A stretch of DNA of 64,000 nt from positions 22,334 through 86,333 of the forward strand of contig CACMKZ010000007.1 in the NCBI GenBank assembly GCA_902614375.1, written 5' to 3'. This DNA comes from an uncultured Alphaproteobacteria bacterium. Its GTDB lineage: Bacteria > Pseudomonadota > Alphaproteobacteria > HIMB59 > GCA-002718135. Shown here in pieces: positions 19,334 through 27,390 of the stretch (position 1 is its first letter; every line of letters begins with the position of its first letter). The position numbers were made by a program, and so were the translations under genes. The notes under the pieces are model-generated. The model was given only the letters and a program-made list of their open reading frames with translations. It was not told where the DNA came from and did not search any database.

Positions 19334-20227
19334 ATGAAAATTAAACTTGGTATCGCGCCTATTGCCTGGAGCAATGATGATATGCCAGAACTAGGAGGTG
19401 ACACTCCTATTGAAAAATGTTTAGAGGATGCAAGCACATCTGGATTTTCAGGTATTGAATTAGGTGGAAAATTTCCGAGAAATCCTGGAATAACAAAATA
19501 TCTTTTAGAAAAATTTAATCTAAAAATGCCAGGTGGTTGGTATGGCGCAATGCTTAGAGAAAGAAGTGTAAAAGAAGAATGGATAGCACTCCAAGATCAT
19601 TTAAATTTATTAAAGTTAATTAATGCGGATGTTTTTGTTTTTGCTGATGTATCTGGATCAATCCAAGGCGATCAATCAAAAGCTCTTAGTAAAAGACCAA
19701 TACTTGAAAAAGATGAATGGGATAGCTATTGCAAAAAAATCAGTGAATTATCTGATATGCTGATGGATGAAGGAATGCCAATGTCATATCATGAGCATAT
19801 GGGTACTATTATACAGTCCGAGGAAGATGTAGATCGATTTATGGATATGACAAATCAAAATACATTTTTGCTTTACGATACTGGACACTTAATGTTTGCC
19901 GAAGCAAATTATGAAAGAGTATTAAAAAATTATATTTCTCGAATTAACCATGTTCATTGTAAAGATATTAGAAAAGATGTTTTTTTAAAATCTATTAAAG
20001 ATGACTTAAGTTTTAGAGAGTCTTTTTTAGATGGTGTTTTCACTGTTCCTGGAGATGGTTGCATCGATTACGATCCATTAATTAAGATACTATATGATGC
20101 AAAATATCAGAAATGGTTAATTATTGAAGCTGAGCAGGATCCTAAAAAAGCAAACCCTCTTGAATATGCAAAATTAGGACATAATTACTTGCATAATATA
20201 ATAACAAAAAATGGGTATATTCTTTAA
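19334..20227 (+). CDS. iolE: Myo-inosose-2 dehydratase-like TIM-barrel protein
   Basis: Converts scyllo-inosose to a diketone in inositol breakdown if it is a true IolE. The N-terminus (GIAPIAWSNDDMPELGGDTP and GIELGGKFPR) is the IolE signature. Metal ligands typical of the sugar isomerase barrel appear in SYHEHMGT, LYDTGH, NHVHCKD and IEAEQDP. The length of 297 residues is right. No other iol gene is in the window, so it may act in a scattered inositol pathway or on another keto-sugar. It overlaps the following cytochrome gene by 17 nt. Confidence 0.85.
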   Translation: MKIKLGIAPIAWSNDDMPELGGDTPIEKCLEDASTSGFSGIELGGKFPRNPGITKYLLEKFNLKMPGGWYGAMLRERSVKEEWIALQDHLNLLKLINADVFVFADVSGSIQGDQSKALSKRPILEKDEWDSYCKKISELSDMLMDEGMPMSYHEHMGTIIQSEEDVDRFMDMTNQNTFLLYDTGHLMFAEANYERVLKNYISRINHVHCKDIRKDVFLKSIKDDLSFRESFLDGVFTVPGDGCIDYDPLIKILYDAKYQKWLIIEAEQDPKKANPLEYAKLGHNYLHNIITKNGYIL

Positions 20228-20660
20228 AATAACGATAAGTACTTTAATTTCATTCATTCCTTTATATGTTTTAGCTCACAAAGTAACTTTAGAGGACAAA
20301 TCATTAGAAAAAATTGTTAACGAAAGAATGGCAATAATGCAAAAAATTAAAAGCACATCATCGAAACTTTACAGATTAATAAATTCAGATCAATATGAAG
20401 AAATGTTGGAGCTTAATGAAACTCTTCTTCATTCAGCATCTGAATTTAAAGATTTTTATCCTGAAAATAGTCAAGCAGAAGGAGCTAGTGATAATATTTG
20501 GAGTGATCGTGAGACATTTAATGAATATAACCAAAACTTTGTAGATGATATCGAAATGATATCTTTAAGTATAGAATTAGAAGATAAAGAGATGATAAGT
20601 GAAGCTATTAAAGCAATGGCTGCAAATTGCAGCACTTGTCATAAAAAATTTAGAAATTAA
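20211..20660 (+). CDS. Cytochrome c'/c-556 family protein
   Basis: A 149-residue exported monohaem cytochrome. Residues 1-22 form a signal peptide with a hydrophobic core. The rest is a predicted four-helix bundle ending in the haem-binding CSTCH motif near the C-terminus (CSTCHKKFRN), which is the c'/c-556 arrangement. Residue placement suggests a periplasmic gas-binding or electron-transfer role; the partner is unknown. The start lies inside the end of iolE, and the stop overlaps a convergent permease gene by 4 nt. Confidence 0.87.
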   Translation: MGIFFKITISTLISFIPLYVLAHKVTLEDKSLEKIVNERMAIMQKIKSTSSKLYRLINSDQYEEMLELNETLLHSASEFKDFYPENSQAEGASDNIWSDRETFNEYNQNFVDDIEMISLSIELEDKEMISEAIKAMAANCSTCHKKFRN

Positions 20661-21367
20661 TTATTTAATCTTAAGTGTGGATTATATTTCCATTCTAAAT
20701 ATTTAACAAATTGAACCATTAGAAAATTTAAAAAAAGATAAAGAATTCCTGCAGCAATAAATGCTTCAACAGGTGCAAATGTTTTAGCCATTATCTTTCT
20801 AGCAATACCTGTCATTTCCATGTATGTTGTCAGACTAACTAAAGAGGTTGCTTTAACCATTAGTATTAATTCATTACCGTAAGACGGTAGAACTTTTCGT
20901 ATAGCAATAGGTAGAATAATTTTTCTTAAAAGTAAAAATTTTCCAAACCCAAGAGATAGGCCTGATTCAACCTGACTTTTCTCAATTGATTGAATACCAC
21001 CTCGAAAAATTTCTGCTCCATATGCAACAGTATTAATTGTAAGTGCAATTACCCCGCACCAAAAAGGTTCTTTTAATGCATACCATAAAAAGCTTTCTCG
21101 AATAAATTTTACAGAACCTAAACCGAAATAAATTAAATATATTTGAACAAGTAAAGGGGTTCCTCTAATGACAAAAATATAACTAGCAATTGTTCTTGAT
21201 AATAATGTAATTTTAGAAACTCTTCCTAGAGCAAATAATAATGCTAAAACAAAACCAAGTGGTAGTGAAATTAATAATAATAAAATTGTATTATCTAAGC
21301 CAGATAGGACCAAAAAGAAATTTTTATAAATAAGAGAATTTTGAATACTATTTAAATATTCAATCAT
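20657..21367 (-). CDS. Amino-acid ABC transporter permease (HisM/ArtM type)
   Basis: An inner-membrane permease of the polar amino acid family, 236 residues with about five membrane segments. The N-terminal half shows the family pattern NTILLLLISLPLGFVLAL, and the ATPase-contact EAA loop ends in LPSYGNELILMVKATSLVS. It overlaps the upstream permease gene by 4 nt. No binding protein or ATPase gene adjoins the pair, so those parts must be elsewhere. The substrate (basic amino acid, glutamine, opine or similar) is not determined. Confidence 0.88.
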   Translation of the reverse strand: MIEYLNSIQNSLIYKNFFLVLSGLDNTILLLLISLPLGFVLALLFALGRVSKITLLSRTIASYIFVIRGTPLLVQIYLIYFGLGSVKFIRESFLWYALKEPFWCGVIALTINTVAYGAEIFRGGIQSIEKSQVESGLSLGFGKFLLLRKIILPIAIRKVLPSYGNELILMVKATSLVSLTTYMEMTGIARKIMAKTFAPVEAFIAAGILYLFLNFLMVQFVKYLEWKYNPHLRLNN

Positions 21368-22071
21368 GTCGAAAATCCTTTTGAATAATTTACTTCTAGC
21401 GTTTTAAAAACCCTGCCAGAGATTGTTGTTATACATAAATATAATATTGCGGCTGTTATTAAGAAAGTTAAAGGTGAATGCTCAACGTTAGAAGATATTC
21501 TAGATTGACGCATAATTTCAACAAGACCAGTTACGGAAATAAGTGAAGTATCTTTAAGAGTTATTTGCCATACATTCCCTATTCCCGGTAAAGCATGTCT
21601 TATAACTTGAGGCGAAATAACTTTAAAAAAAATACTAAATTTATTCATACCCAGTGCTCTAGCAGCTTCTATTTGACCCTTAGATATAGCCAAATAAGAA
21701 GCTCTTAAAACTTCACTGGAATATGTAGCTGATATTACTGCAATGGCAATTGTCGCAATTGTAAGTGCGTTTAGTTCTATATATTTATTATATCCAAATA
21801 CTTTAGCTATACTCATAACAACAGCATTGCCGCCAAAGAAAATTAGATAAATAACTAATAATTCAGGAACACCTCTTATTACTGTTGTATAAAAATTTGC
21901 AATAAATCTTGTTATTCTGTTTTGTATTATCTTTGCCCAAACTGTAATAATTGCTAAAAAAAGACCTAACCCCATTGATAAAATGCTTACTAGTAGAGTC
22001 ATGAATGTTGCTATGAGAAATTCATCACCCCACCCTGCATCGCCAAATACAAGTTTATCAAATTTGAACAT
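21364..22071 (-). CDS. Amino-acid ABC transporter permease (HisQ/ArtQ type)
   Basis: The partner permease of the same polar amino acid transporter, 235 residues with about five membrane segments. Family landmarks are GLFLAIITVWAKI, YTTVIRGVPELLVIYLIFFGG and the coupling loop IRHALPGIGNVWQITLKDTSLISVTGL. It begins the two-gene unit on the minus strand. Together the two would form the heterodimeric channel. Confidence 0.88.
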   Translation of the reverse strand: MFKFDKLVFGDAGWGDEFLIATFMTLLVSILSMGLGLFLAIITVWAKIIQNRITRFIANFYTTVIRGVPELLVIYLIFFGGNAVVMSIAKVFGYNKYIELNALTIATIAIAVISATYSSEVLRASYLAISKGQIEAARALGMNKFSIFFKVISPQVIRHALPGIGNVWQITLKDTSLISVTGLVEIMRQSRISSNVEHSPLTFLITAAILYLCITTISGRVFKTLEVNYSKGFST

Positions 22072-22130
22072 ATAAAAGTAAACAAGTAATGATGAAAAAT
22101 ATACTTGTCTACCTTCTAATATATGAAATT

Positions 22131-23105
22131 TTAAATCAGAACTTTTTCTATTTCTTCAATAACTCTAGAGACAGGTATTTTATTGATATTTTTTGAGTTA
22201 AAATCACTTGAGGATATTGAAAATAGATTTCGATTTTCAGGAGTAAATTTTGTAGAATCTTTGGGGCCAAAAAGTTTAATTAATGGGCAATGTCCAGTTG
22301 ATAACATATGACTAACTCCACTATCGTTGGATATGGCTAATTGTAAATATTTGGTTGTAGCCATAATAATTTCTATATTTTGAAATCCAGTAATATGATC
22401 CTCGATAAATATTGAGTGAGGATAAAGATTTTTTAATTTTTCTTTTAAATATAATTCGTCAGGCCCAATAAAAAAAACTATAGTCTTATTATTTACTTGA
22501 AGATAGTTACATAACTCAATGTATTTATCTAAAGGCCAAATCTTATTTTTTTCTCCAGCACCAGGTGCAATTCCTACATAACTTTTATGTTTTAATAAAA
22601 TATTACTTATTACTTCTTCGAGATTTTCACTTATTGGAATTTTAAAATCACTTCTATTTTTTTTAATAACTATTAAATCTAATAAATCTAAAATGTAGTT
22701 TAAATAATATTTTCTTTTCTTATTACTTTTAATTTTTTTAGAAGAAAAAAATCCATTAGCTGATCCAGAAATAAAATTTTTATGTTTGATACGTTTTAAT
22801 GCTATAGTTCTTATTACTGATTTTTGTGTATCTAAAATATAATCAAAAAACTCATTCTCTAAATTATATTTTTTTGATATTTTATTCCAAAAAAATGGAC
22901 TAAGATCTGATTGATCAAAAATCTCGTCAATATAATTACTTGCAATGAATTTAAGAGTGCTTGAATAAACAGTCTTACCCTTATTAGTAAGCCAATATAA
23001 TTTATAGTCTGGAAGTCTTGTTTTAATTTCATGAAGAAGTTGTAATTTTATTATTCCATCTCCAATTTTTTCACCATTTGAAAAAACTAAAATTTTTTTG
23101 CCCAT
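22131..23105 (-). CDS. Glycosyltransferase family 9 (ADP-heptose:LPS heptosyltransferase-like)
   Basis: A GT-B-fold cytoplasmic transferase of about 324 residues. The N-terminus (KKILVFSNGEKIGDGIIKL) and the C-terminal nucleotide-sugar region (GIAPGAGEKNKIWPLDKYIEL, ISNDSGVSHMLSTGHCPLIKLFGP) fit family 9. The donor may be an ADP-heptose or another sugar used in lipopolysaccharide. I chose the ATG at 23105; the open frame begins with GTG at 23123 and would add six residues. No other envelope gene is adjacent. Confidence 0.82.
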   Translation of the reverse strand: MGKKILVFSNGEKIGDGIIKLQLLHEIKTRLPDYKLYWLTNKGKTVYSSTLKFIASNYIDEIFDQSDLSPFFWNKISKKYNLENEFFDYILDTQKSVIRTIALKRIKHKNFISGSANGFFSSKKIKSNKKRKYYLNYILDLLDLIVIKKNRSDFKIPISENLEEVISNILLKHKSYVGIAPGAGEKNKIWPLDKYIELCNYLQVNNKTIVFFIGPDELYLKEKLKNLYPHSIFIEDHITGFQNIEIIMATTKYLQLAISNDSGVSHMLSTGHCPLIKLFGPKDSTKFTPENRNLFSISSSDFNSKNINKIPVSRVIEEIEKVLI

Positions 23106-23123
23106 ATTAGAATACTTTAACAC

Positions 23124-23319
23124 AAATTTTGTAAGAGTCTAATTTTGAAGAATTTTAGGATTAAATAGTGTAAATAAAACAAAACATTTCGAGGGTGATA
23201 AAAGGTAACATTTACTACCTAATTAACTAAACAAAAATTATCAAAAACTTAGACTTTTCTCTAATAAAACCTGTGTAGTTTATCTTTACAAAAGTAAAAA
23301 AGTTACCTTCAAAAAAAAG
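23124..23319. other. Intergenic stretch between glycosyltransferase gene and tRNA-Phe
   Basis: This 196-nt AT-rich gap has no supported reading frame on either strand. It presumably holds the promoter of the minus-strand glycosyltransferase gene. I see a weak long-range inverted repeat (AAGGTAAC near 23205 and GTTACCTT near 23303) but no hairpin or T-run that would make a terminator. Confidence 0.4.
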
Positions 23320-23395
<76 letters not shown>

Positions 23396-23447
23396 ACAAG
23401 ACATCAGATAAAGTATTTATAATTAAATTCAATTAAAAATAGAAAAA

Positions 23448-23627
23448 TTAATCGGATTTTATTTGCAGCCCATGTTCATCAGTTAGCCATTTCATCAAAT
23501 CAAGACTAGCACATTTTTTTGAACAAAAAGGTATAAATGGTTCCTTAGAAACCTTTTTACATGTTGGGCATTTAGATTTTTTTTTTAATGAAATAATATT
23601 ATTTTTTTTGGATTTTTTTACTTCCAT
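23448..23627 (-). CDS. yacG: YacG family zinc-binding protein
   Basis: A 59-residue zinc protein; in Escherichia coli YacG binds and inhibits DNA gyrase. The four zinc cysteines form CPTCKK and [16 protein letters not shown], which is the family core. The start overlaps the last 10 nt of infA, so it is probably translationally coupled. In many alphaproteobacteria maf and an RNase gene lie between infA and yacG; both are absent here. The 15-residue lysine-rich N-terminus is not part of the core. Confidence 0.9.
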   Translation of the reverse strand: MEVKKSKKNNIISLKKKSKCPTCKKVSKEPFIPFCSKKCASLDLMKWLTDEHGLQIKSD

Positions 23628-23836
23628 CTAAAAGTAATTCTACCTTTTGTTAAATCATAAGGTGTCATTTCTACTGTCACTTTATCACCAGCTAATACTC
23701 TTATTCTATTTTTTCTCATTTTTCCTGATGAGTGAGCTAGAATTTCATGATCATTTTCTAATTTCACTTTAAACATTGCATTTGGAAGAAGTTCTAATAC
23801 AACTCCTTGAAATTCAATCGATCCTTCTTTTGGCAT
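23618..23836 (-). CDS. infA: Translation initiation factor IF-1
   Basis: A 72-residue OB-fold protein that occupies the ribosomal A site during initiation. The sequence [21 protein letters not shown] and [30 protein letters not shown] is close to the universal family consensus. It lies 24 nt after hisD and overlaps yacG. The length is standard. Confidence 0.97.
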   Translation of the reverse strand: MPKEGSIEFQGVVLELLPNAMFKVKLENDHEILAHSSGKMRKNRIRVLAGDKVTVEMTPYDLTKGRITFRWK

Positions 23837-23860
23837 ATTTTTATAAGCTTATAGTAAAAA

Positions 23861-25141
23861 TTATTTCTTTTGTCTAATTTTAACTGACAATTTATGTCCA
23901 TCTAGACCTTCAAGTCCTGACATTTTTTCAGTATCTTCCGAAAGAGCATTAAAAGATTTTTTCTTCATATCAACAACAGAGGTTCTTTTCATAAAATCTA
24001 AAACACCTAGACCTGATGAAAATTTTGCCGCTCCTGATGTCGGCAATACATGGTTAGTTCCTACAATATAATCACCAAAAGCTTCGACAGAGTATTCACC
24101 TAAAAATATACCGCCAGCATTATTTATATTCGATAATAATTTTTTATTATTAGAAATGTGAATATGTAAATGTTCTGGTGCAACAAAATTTATGATTTCT
24201 GAAGAAAGTTCTATATTATCAACCAAAGCAATTATTCCATTATTATTTAAACTTTTTTCAATTATTTTCTTTTTTGATAAATCTTTTTTAATTTTTTTAA
24301 TTGAACTTAAGACTTTAGTTGCAAAAACTTTACTATCCGTAATTAAAATTGATTGTGCATTTTCATCATGTTCTGCTTGAGCTATTAGATCTGAAGCTAC
24401 CCAATCTGAATTATTATTGTTATTTGCAACAACTATTATTTCAGATGGTCCTGCTAGTAAATCTATACCTACTTTTCCATACAATTGTTTTTTTGCCTCT
24501 GCTACATAAGCATTACCAGGTCCAAATATTTTATTGACTGGCTTAATAGTTTGAGTGCCAAACGTTAGTGCACTAATAGCTTGAGCTCCTCCTACAAAAT
24601 ATGTTTCTTTAATACCTAATTCCCTTATTAATTTTATAAAATATGGATTAATTGATTTAGTTGGTGGTGTGATACAAACAATTCTTTTTACTCCAGCTAT
24701 GATTGCAGGTACTGCATTCATAATTAAAGATGAGGGATAAAAAGCCCTTCCTCCAGGTACGTACAAGCCAACTGAGTCAATAGGTTTCCATACAGATTTC
24801 AATGTTACACCGTTATTAGTATAGATGATATTTTTAGGTAATTGTTTTTTGTGAAATAATGAAATATTTTTAATAGCTTTTTTAAAACTATTAAATATTT
24901 GTGGCTCAACTTTAGATTGTATTTTTATTTTAGATAAATCTAAACTAAGATCTTGTTTGTTAATTTTAACTTTATCAAATTTTGCTGCATACTTAATTAG
25001 AGATTTATCGCCATTTTTTTTTACATCATAAATAATTTTTTTTACATCTTCTTGAATTGATTTACTTGATAATGAATTTCTTTTTTCAATCTTTGTCTTA
25101 AATTGATTATAAAAATTTTTATTAAATTTTATTATTTTCAT
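23861..25141 (-). CDS. hisD: Histidinol dehydrogenase
   Basis: Catalyses the last two oxidations of histidine synthesis, from histidinol to histidine, with NAD and zinc. Visible motifs are GLYVPGGRAFYPSS, the GAQAISALTFGT substrate region, GPSEIIVVAN, the zinc/catalytic QAEHDENAQS, and PEHLHIH. The length is 426 residues. Its start overlaps the hisG stop by 4 nt, so the two histidine genes are coupled. Confidence 0.97.
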   Translation of the reverse strand: MKIIKFNKNFYNQFKTKIEKRNSLSSKSIQEDVKKIIYDVKKNGDKSLIKYAAKFDKVKINKQDLSLDLSKIKIQSKVEPQIFNSFKKAIKNISLFHKKQLPKNIIYTNNGVTLKSVWKPIDSVGLYVPGGRAFYPSSLIMNAVPAIIAGVKRIVCITPPTKSINPYFIKLIRELGIKETYFVGGAQAISALTFGTQTIKPVNKIFGPGNAYVAEAKKQLYGKVGIDLLAGPSEIIVVANNNNNSDWVASDLIAQAEHDENAQSILITDSKVFATKVLSSIKKIKKDLSKKKIIEKSLNNNGIIALVDNIELSSEIINFVAPEHLHIHISNNKKLLSNINNAGGIFLGEYSVEAFGDYIVGTNHVLPTSGAAKFSSGLGVLDFMKRTSVVDMKKKSFNALSEDTEKMSGLEGLDGHKLSVKIRQKK

Positions 25142-25785
25142 TTAACAAAAGCACCTATTTCAGAAATAATTTTTGAAACCTCATTCATATTTGTCTTATA
25201 AGCTGATCTATTGACAATTAATTTAGATTGAATTTTCATTATTTCTTCAATTTCAGTCAAACCATTTTCTTTTAATGTTTTTCCTGTAGAAACTAAATCT
25301 ACAATTCTCCTACACATATTTAAAGAAGGAGCTAATTCCATTGATCCACTTAGTTTTATAATTTCTACTTGTATTCCCTTATTATAAAAAAATTTTTTAG
25401 TAATATTTGGGTATTTAGTTGCAATTCTAATATTACTCCAGGTTTCTGGATCCTCTTTTTTTAATAAAGATTTCAGAGCAGCTACAGAAATTCGACAATG
25501 ACCAATATTTAAATCAAGTGGAGCATATATTTCTGAGTAATCAAATTCATTAATTACATCCTCACCAGCTATTCCTATTTGTGCAGCTCCAAATGCAACA
25601 AATGTACATGCATCAAAGGCTCTTACTTTAATATACTCAATATTTCTTTTTTTAGATTTGAACGTTAACTTTCTTGTGTCTTTATCAAATAGTAGAGGAT
25701 CAGGGGCAAAACTTGTTTTAAGTAACAAGTTTTTACATTCTTTTGTTATTCTGCCTCTTGGTACTGCAATAACTATTTTGCTCAT
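25138..25785 (-). CDS. hisG: ATP phosphoribosyltransferase, short form
   Basis: The first enzyme of histidine synthesis, joining ATP and PRPP. The protein is only 215 residues and ends after the catalytic domains (PRGRITKE at the N-terminus, GIAGEDVINE, then SGSMELAPSL), with no C-terminal regulatory ACT-like domain. That is the HisG-short form, which needs HisZ as regulatory partner. No hisZ is in this window. It overlaps hisD. Confidence 0.94.
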   Translation of the reverse strand: MSKIVIAVPRGRITKECKNLLLKTSFAPDPLLFDKDTRKLTFKSKKRNIEYIKVRAFDACTFVAFGAAQIGIAGEDVINEFDYSEIYAPLDLNIGHCRISVAALKSLLKKEDPETWSNIRIATKYPNITKKFFYNKGIQVEIIKLSGSMELAPSLNMCRRIVDLVSTGKTLKENGLTEIEEIMKIQSKLIVNRSAYKTNMNEVSKIISEIGAFVK

Positions 25786-25831
25786 AAATTGCAGGCTTTT
25801 ATATTGTGATCAAAGAAAAAACTAGAAAAAG

Positions 25832-27088
25832 TTAGTTTTTCTGTCTTTTTATTTTTGCACCCAAACTACCTAATGTTTTTTCAATATTTTCATAGCCTCT
25901 ATCAAGGTGATAGACACGATTTAGTGTCGTTTGGCCATTCGCATTCATAGCAGCTAACACTAAACTTATACTAGCTCGTAAATCACTAGCCATTACCTGC
26001 GCTCCTTTAAATGTTTGATTGCCTATTATTGTAGCGGTATCTTTTTCTACTGAAATATTCGCACCTAATCGATTCAGTTCAGGAACATGCATGAATCTAT
26101 TTTCAAAAATTGTTTCTTTAATTTTTGACTTCCCATCAGAGATACACATAAGAGACATTAACTGCGCTTGTAAATCGGTGGGAAAACCTGGATATGGATT
26201 AGTTGCAAGACTAGTAGATTTTAGTTTTGATCCTTTAGAGACTTTTATCGAATTTTTACTTACTTTTAATTTTGCACCCATTTTTTTTAAAATATCAATT
26301 AAGGATTTTAAATAAATAGTATTAAAGTTATTTATTTCTAAAGCTGAATTTAACATCAAAGCTGCAATTATATATGTGCCAGCTACAATTCTATCAGCAA
26401 TTATCTCATGCTCTGCTTTTTTTAAATTTGTTACACCTTGTACAAGAATAGTTTTTGTTCCATGACCTTCTATTTTTGCACCCATTTTTATAAGACATTT
26501 TGACAAATCTTCTATTTCTGGTTCTCTTGCAGCATTAGAAATTTTAGTTTCACCTTTTGCCAATACTGAGGCCATTAGTATATTTTCAGTTGCTCCTACA
26601 CTTGGAAATGGTAGTTTAATTTTATTTCCAATTAATTGTGATTTTACACTGCCAACAACAAAACCATTTTGAATTTCAAAATTAGCTCCCAATTTTGATA
26701 AACCAGCAAGATGTATATCTATTGGCCTAGTTCCAATGGCACATCCTCCTGGTAAAGATATTCTAGCCTCACCAAATCGAGAAAGTAATGGACCTAGAAT
26801 CAATATAGAGGCTCTCATTTTTCGAACAACATCATAATCTGCTGATAGATTCTTAATTTTTGATGGATTTATTTTTAATTTATTTTTTTTGTGTTCAATT
26901 TTTACACCATAATTTTTCAGTAATTTTATTAAATTTAGAACATCAACCACATTAGGTACATTTGAGAGTTTTAAAGTTTTTTTAGATAAAAGAGAAGATA
27001 CTATAATTGGTAGTGCAGAATTTTTTGAACCGTGAACATTAACTGAGCCAGAAATTTTAGAACCTCCTTTTATTATTAATTTATCCAT
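25832..27088 (-). CDS. murA: UDP-N-acetylglucosamine 1-carboxyvinyltransferase
   Basis: Catalyses the first committed step of peptidoglycan synthesis, adding enolpyruvate to UDP-GlcNAc. The protein has 418 residues. The N-terminal GSKNSALPI carries the conserved Lys-Asn pair, the active-site cysteine is in SLPGGCAIGTRPIDIHL, and FPTDLQAQLM holds the catalytic aspartate. The start overlaps a small upstream reading frame by 8 nt. Confidence 0.97.
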   Translation of the reverse strand: MDKLIIKGGSKISGSVNVHGSKNSALPIIVSSLLSKKTLKLSNVPNVVDVLNLIKLLKNYGVKIEHKKNKLKINPSKIKNLSADYDVVRKMRASILILGPLLSRFGEARISLPGGCAIGTRPIDIHLAGLSKLGANFEIQNGFVVGSVKSQLIGNKIKLPFPSVGATENILMASVLAKGETKISNAAREPEIEDLSKCLIKMGAKIEGHGTKTILVQGVTNLKKAEHEIIADRIVAGTYIIAALMLNSALEINNFNTIYLKSLIDILKKMGAKLKVSKNSIKVSKGSKLKSTSLATNPYPGFPTDLQAQLMSLMCISDGKSKIKETIFENRFMHVPELNRLGANISVEKDTATIIGNQTFKGAQVMASDLRASISLVLAAMNANGQTTLNRVYHLDRGYENIEKTLGSLGAKIKRQKN

Positions 27089-27230
27089 TTTTGCTAATAG
27101 CTTGTTTTCTTTTTAAAATATTTGATTTCAGTTTTTTTTCTAACCTTTTTAATCTCGTTAAGCGAATTTCTTTTTTAGAATCATCTTTTGCTTGATGTGT
27201 ATCTTTTTCTTTATTTAATTTATCTGTCAT
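27081..27230 (-). CDS. Small basic protein upstream of murA (unknown)
   Basis: A 49-codon frame from ATG at 27230 to a stop 8 nt inside murA, beginning MTDKLNKEKDTHQAKDDSKK and ending ILKRKQAISKNG. Nearly half the residues are charged, mostly lysine, and the middle is likely helical. I do not recognise the family. The overlapping stop/start with murA, and the position directly after the preceding small gene, favour a real, translationally coupled gene over chance. Lysine-rich frames do arise by chance in A-rich DNA. Confidence 0.5.
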   Translation of the reverse strand: MTDKLNKEKDTHQAKDDSKKEIRLTRLKRLEKKLKSNILKRKQAISKNG

Positions 27231-27239
27231 AAATAAGAT

Positions 27240-27386
27240 TTAATTATTATTATTTTTTTTTAATCCATTTTTAGAGCATTTCTTAGAACAATATAAAACA
27301 TTCTTCCAATCTCTTTCCCATTTTTTTCTCCAAGAGAATGGCTTATTGCAAACAATACAGACTTTAGATGGTAAGTTTTTCTTCAA
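27240..27386 (-). CDS. DUF2256-type small zinc-ribbon protein
   Basis: A 48-residue protein of unknown function. The core [20 protein letters not shown] followed by LYCSKKC holds four cysteines arranged for one zinc ion and matches the DUF2256 family. I placed the start at a TTG (27386) because family members start with a short KKNLPSK leader. An ATG-started frame from 27425 would run 35 nt into the preceding transporter gene. The asparagine-rich tail is species-specific. Confidence 0.75.
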   Translation of the reverse strand: MKKNLPSKVCIVCNKPFSWRKKWERDWKNVLYCSKKCSKNGLKKNNNN

Positions 27387-27390
27387 GATT

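Noticed and set aside
23199..23311. Inverted repeat AAGGTAAC/GTTACCTT around the gap before tRNA-Phe
   Set aside because: Only 8 bp with about 90 nt between the arms and no T-run; expected by chance at this base composition.
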